DNA of 10,178 nucleotides. Origin: Larix sibirica. Its lineage: Eukaryota > Streptophyta > Pinopsida > Pinales > Pinaceae. The notes under the pieces were generated by a model, which was not told where the DNA came from, did not search any database, and saw nothing but the letters and a program-made list of their open reading frames with translations. The position numbers and the translations under genes are program-made. Shown piece after piece: positions 7,376 to 10,178 of this stretch. Numbering within the stretch: position 1 is the stretch's first letter; each line of letters opens with the position of its first letter. The stretch is from assembly GCA_004151065.3 (NCBI GenBank), contig NWUY0300041639.1:12624-22801 (forward strand), written 5' to 3'.

Positions 7376-7565
7376 GGTAGTTCTTGCTCCTACCAAACAG
7401 GCATGTCTTAGTTTCAGTATATAATTAATCTATCAAGTGTACTGAGAAGTTAGTTGAGTAAATACCTATTAACTTAATTAGTTAAACTCTTATTTAACAT
7501 AATCAAACCTGGAAGTACAACAGTCGATCAGTGATGATATGGCCACTAGTCGATAGTAATGCTTC
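7376..7565 (-). other. Spacer between pol and the third ORF
   Basis: A 190-bp AT-rich gap on the element's minus strand between the pol stop (7566) and the first Met of the third frame (7375). No motif was recognised. A separate ORF after a spacer implies that it was translated from a spliced or internally initiated RNA, or by another mechanism; no splice site is claimed. Confidence 0.5.
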
Positions 7566-8761
7566 TTACATGTGATAGTGTTCGAGTTGGGTTCCATTGA
7601 TGACTTTAGTGAACACTTTACCTTGTGGTGTTTTCATTCTAGTTGTTCCATTGTAATTCAATTATTCGATGGCATATGGACCTAGAAATGTAGTTTCTAA
7701 TTTCCTTGGTTTCCTTTTATTTTACTATCATATAGTAGGACTAAATCTCTGACTAAAATGTCCTTAGTTTTAATGTTTCTGTCATGCCACACCTTTTGTT
7801 GTTGTTGTTGTAAGTGAAATAACATGTCCCAACTAGCTTGTATGGCATCGAAATGCAATATGTGTGCGATTAATAGAGATTTTTGTTTAAAATGCAGGGG
7901 CATGACCACTTCTTGACCATAGACTAGTTTAAATGGCGTCTAACATGTCAATATTTTGTAGGTTGTCCTATAGGCCCATAGAATGGATGAAATTTTATCA
8001 TCCCGGTCATCTTTTTCAATATTGCTTATTTTTGTTAATCCCTTGGTAAGTGTTTTGTTAAAAGACTCTATAGCACTATTTGATTGTGGATGGTATGTTG
8101 AGCTCTTGTGGTGATCTATCAAGAATTCTTTCAAAAGGATTGTTATGGTTTTGTTGATAAAATGTGTTCCTATGTCGTTGATTAAGGTGAATGGGCATAT
8201 AAGCCTTGTAATTATGTTTTCATAAATGAAATTTTATGCGACTTCACTAGTATAGGCCTTGACCAGTTCAAATTATACCCATTTAGTTACATATTCAACT
8301 ACGGTGCTATTGTATCTTTTGCATGTTCTTCAACCGGGTGTCGAGAATGATCTAACGAAGTCCTTTGCCCAAATTTAAAATGTGAGACTTGGATTAACTG
8401 AGATTAATAGAATTTTTTTTCTTAATTGCCATCCCATTCTCTGTCTTTTTTCACACTTACTGATGAAATTTTTACAGTCATTGTTAAGTGTTGACCACAA
8501 TTGTCTGGCTTGAAGAATCTTTTTAATAGTTGTGTCAGCCTGGAAATATCCTTTGGCTATCCCGAAATGTGATTCTTCAACAATTGACTCTCTTTCATGG
8601 TTGAATACAATTCGATGCATGATGTCTTATTGTCCTAGATTATATAGGAATCCATTGATTAATGTATACGGGGCAACTTTCATGGCTAAGATTTTCCACT
8701 TTTTCTCAGATGTTTCCTATGGTTCTTCTCCATCTTTCAAGAATTGAACTATATCGTCTAA
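7566..8761 (-). pseudogene. Linker and integrase domain of pol (decayed)
   Basis: The linker (DDIVQFLKDGEEP, YTLINGFLYNLGQ) leads to the zinc-binding domain (SHFGIAKGYFQ ... SKCEKRQRMG). There the second Cys of CxxC is Arg (8444-8446). The catalytic core has Asp in IWAKDFV (8360-8362), Asp in LINDIGTHF (8174-8176) and Glu in AIESFNKTL (8066-8068). The last two are separated by exactly 35 residues, the D,D(35)E signature, all in one frame. Five stops interrupt this part: 8375-8377, 8330-8332, 8273-8275, 8234-8236 and 7940-7942. After KDILVRDLVLLYDSKI a 1-nt loss near 7690 shifts the frame to the GPY module (FLGPYAIE ... VINGTQLEHYHM), ending at 7566. No chromodomain follows. Confidence 0.9.
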
Positions 8762-8849
8762 TTATTTAGGTACTGCTTTGACTCTAAATGGATGTGTGTC
8801 AAGAAGGTCACCATATATTCCTTTGGGTTCCTCCCCTATTTCTATCATG

Positions 8850-9230
8850 GATAGGTGGTATGGTCTGACATTAGTGTTTCTAGGATTGGATATGATTTCA
8901 AATTCAAACACTTGGAATGATAGCATCCATTGACATATTATTTTGTGATGCAAAGGATTGTTGACTAAGTATTTTAAGGCTTGATGATTTATAATGAAAA
9001 CAAAAGCATTAGCTAATAAATAATGAAAATATTATACAAAGTAAATACCATGACAAGTCCTTCTCATTCAGTGGTTGAGTAGTTTCATTCAACTTTATTC
9101 AAATTTCGACTGACATGGGCGGTTGGGTAGTCGACCCCATCGTCGGCTATCCATTTCAATATTGCACCAACAACAATGGCTGACAAGTCGATGTGTACAT
9201 GAAATTTACTAAACCAGTTGGGAAATCAAG
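8850..9230 (-). pseudogene. RNase H domain of pol (decayed, active site lost)
   Basis: HIDLSAIVVGAIL carries the first catalytic Asp (9187-9189), and STTE*EGLVMV carries the Glu (9061-9063), next to a TGA stop at 9064-9066. The third acidic site, normally in a DH-A-L motif, reads INHQALKYLVN: Asn at 8987-8989 instead of Asp. The last, normally in a PDHLSR-type motif, reads RPYHLSM: Tyr at 8858-8860. Two of four metal-binding residues are therefore gone. A frameshift lies at about 9025 between VMVFTLY and HYLLANAFVF. Downstream, CQWMLSFQVFEFEIIS is the usual end of this domain before the linker. Confidence 0.85.
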
Positions 9231-9249
9231 CACTTCAACCAACCTTCTT

Positions 9250-10177
9250 TTTAATAACTCAAAGGACTATGTGCATTCTTGACTCCATTTGAATTCAACA
9301 TTTACTTTGAGCAGTTCATCCAAAGGGAATGTAATGTATGAGTAATGTCAAATGATTTTTTGATAATACCATGTACGTCCCAGGAATATCCTAATTTGTT
9401 TTGGTTTTACAGGGGTTTTAAGTCAATGATAACTTTTATTTTGGTCAAGTCGACTTTGATTCCTTCCTTACAAACGACATGTACGAAGAGGATCTCAATA
9501 GGCATGGAAAATATGCATTTCTTTATTTTTAAAGACAATTGGATTTGACTACATCTTTATAGCATTAGACAAATCTATTTAACATGATCCCTAAGTAAAT
9601 TGTATATGGTCCAATCGTCAAAGTAAATGGCCATAGTTTTATATAGGTATTCCTGAAAGACTTTGATGACTATTTAAGAGAAGGTTGCAGGTGCATTCTT
9701 TAAAACAAAGGGAGTAACTTTATAGGAAAATTATCCAAATTCACAAACAAAGGTTTTTTTGGCTTGATATTCCTTAGCTATGGGTACTTAGTTGTATCCC
9801 GAGAATCCATCTATGAATGAATAGCATTCATGGCCTGCAAATTCATTGATGATTTCATCAACAAAATGTGTGGGAAAGGAATCTGTAAGGGTTACTCTAT
9901 TTAGCCATCTAAAGTCAACACAGATGTGGATATTTTTAGGATCGTGCTTTTTAGGTTGGATGATCATTGGACTATCCCATTCTGACTAGTCAACTAGGTA
10001 TATAATCCCTATGGCTAGCATGTTTTCTATTTATTTCTTAACGATGTATTTGTAATTGTGGTGTAAATTATAGGGTCTCGTATTGACTAATTTTGTATCT
10101 AGTAAGAGATCTATTTTGATTTCTCCCATTTCTTGGACAAGCCCTTTCAGGTCTCTATAATCTCTAGAAAAGACATC
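9250..10177 (-). pseudogene. Reverse transcriptase domain of pol (decayed)
   Basis: The frame opens with DVFSRDYRDLKG, a pre-RT segment. SEWDSPMIIQPKK and ICVDFRWLNRVT are the substrate-binding strands. Motif A is CYSFIDGFSGYN with the catalytic Asp at 9809-9811. Next come FVCEFG and LKNAPATFS (motif B region). Motif C is YFDDW with its two Asp at 9614-9619, then CIFSMPIEIL and VCKEGIKVD of the thumb/connection. All three catalytic Asp codons survive although at least eight stops interrupt the frame. A frameshift near 9405 moves the connection part (RIFLGRTWYYQKII, FPLDELLKV, FKWSQEC) to another frame. Confidence 0.88.
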
Positions 10178-10178
10178 C

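Larger units (their letters stand above)
7566..10177 (-). pseudogene. pol: Ty3/gypsy pol pseudogene (RT-RNase H-integrase)
   Basis: Almost the whole 2.6 kb can be read as pol if stops are read through and frameshifts crossed. One frame holds from 10177 to about 9405, a second to about 9217, a third to about 9025, and another from there to 7697. A last shift of 1 nt near 7690 leads to the end at the TAA at 7566-7568. Examples of stops are 10031-10033, 9064-9066, 8762-8764, 8375-8377, 8273-8275 and 7940-7942. Several stand where the family normally has Gln or Glu (for example GYN* in RT), as expected from base-substitution decay. The N-terminal part of pol and the gag/protease region are outside the window. 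It encodes no functional protein. Confidence 0.9.
4264..10178 (-). mobile_element. Decayed Ty3/gypsy LTR retrotransposon, cut by the right edge
   Basis: On the minus strand the order RT, RNase H, integrase is the Ty3/gypsy order (Copia elements have integrase first). A third ORF and a repeat-containing 3' region follow. Gag, protease, primer-binding site and 5' LTR would be right of 10178, and a 3' LTR could not be delimited, so the left boundary at 4264 is the end of the last repeat and not a proven terminus. Numerous stops and indels show an old, immobile copy. The RT active site reads YFDDW rather than the more usual Y[V/L/M]DD, and the RNase H/linker text resembles a plant non-chromoviral type. 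No chromodomain was seen after the GPY region. The lineage is not assigned. Confidence 0.85.

Noticed and set aside
7096-7424. Two overlapping plus-strand frames rich in Trp, Gly and Cys
   Set aside because: Shadows of the in-frame repeat on the minus strand; the apparent WxxGQ repeats arise from the 63-bp duplication read in the wrong frame.
1-10178. CRISPR array, bacterial operon, tRNA or rRNA gene
   Set aside because: No regularly spaced short repeats with unique spacers, no cloverleaf or rRNA signatures noticed; all coding content is plant-type.

Overview
This is nuclear DNA from a land plant, probably one with a large, repeat-rich genome. The clues are a plant-type BCS1-like AAA-ATPase gene, a heavily decayed Ty3/gypsy retrotransposon, and very AT-rich flanks full of short tandem duplications. 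A gymnosperm or a large-genome angiosperm would both fit, and the sequence alone does not decide. Single N bases at 3181 and 5942 suggest a draft assembly.

Layout. Positions 1-631 are AT-rich 3' flank of the ATPase gene, with a 35-bp tandem duplication and a perfect 12-bp hairpin at 468-496. Positions 632-2299 (minus strand) hold the only intact protein gene: a single-exon AAA-ATPase of the At5g57480/At4g25835/BCS1-like family, visibly more GC-rich than its surroundings. Its leader and promoter lie at 2300-2780 and include a 40-bp tandem duplication that carries a TATA box in each copy. Positions 2780-4263 are non-coding and AT-rich. They contain an LTR-like stretch (about 2802-3371) built of small duplications, an 86-bp tandem duplication (3397-3573), and a plus-strand TATA-like motif at 4050.

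From about 4264 to the right edge, everything reads on the minus strand as one old Ty3/gypsy element that runs off the window at 10178. In element order it holds: RT (10177 to about 9250), RNase H (about 9230-8850), a linker and integrase with zinc-binding, D,D(35)E core and GPY-type C-terminal parts (8760-7566), then a 190-bp gap and a long third reading frame (about 7375-4708). That frame is followed directly by a 3' region of three 139-bp-type repeats (4700-4264). Gag and protease would lie beyond 10178. The element is dead: pol has many in-frame stops and several frameshifts, and two RNase H aspartates are replaced. The third frame also has many stops and a large internal duplication (5521-6214 and flanks).

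The ATPase gene and the retroelement are functionally unrelated neighbours. The most notable non-routine object is the third ORF: a sense-oriented post-pol frame of roughly 700 codons before duplication. It can only be seen by reading through stops and joining segments that share one frame.
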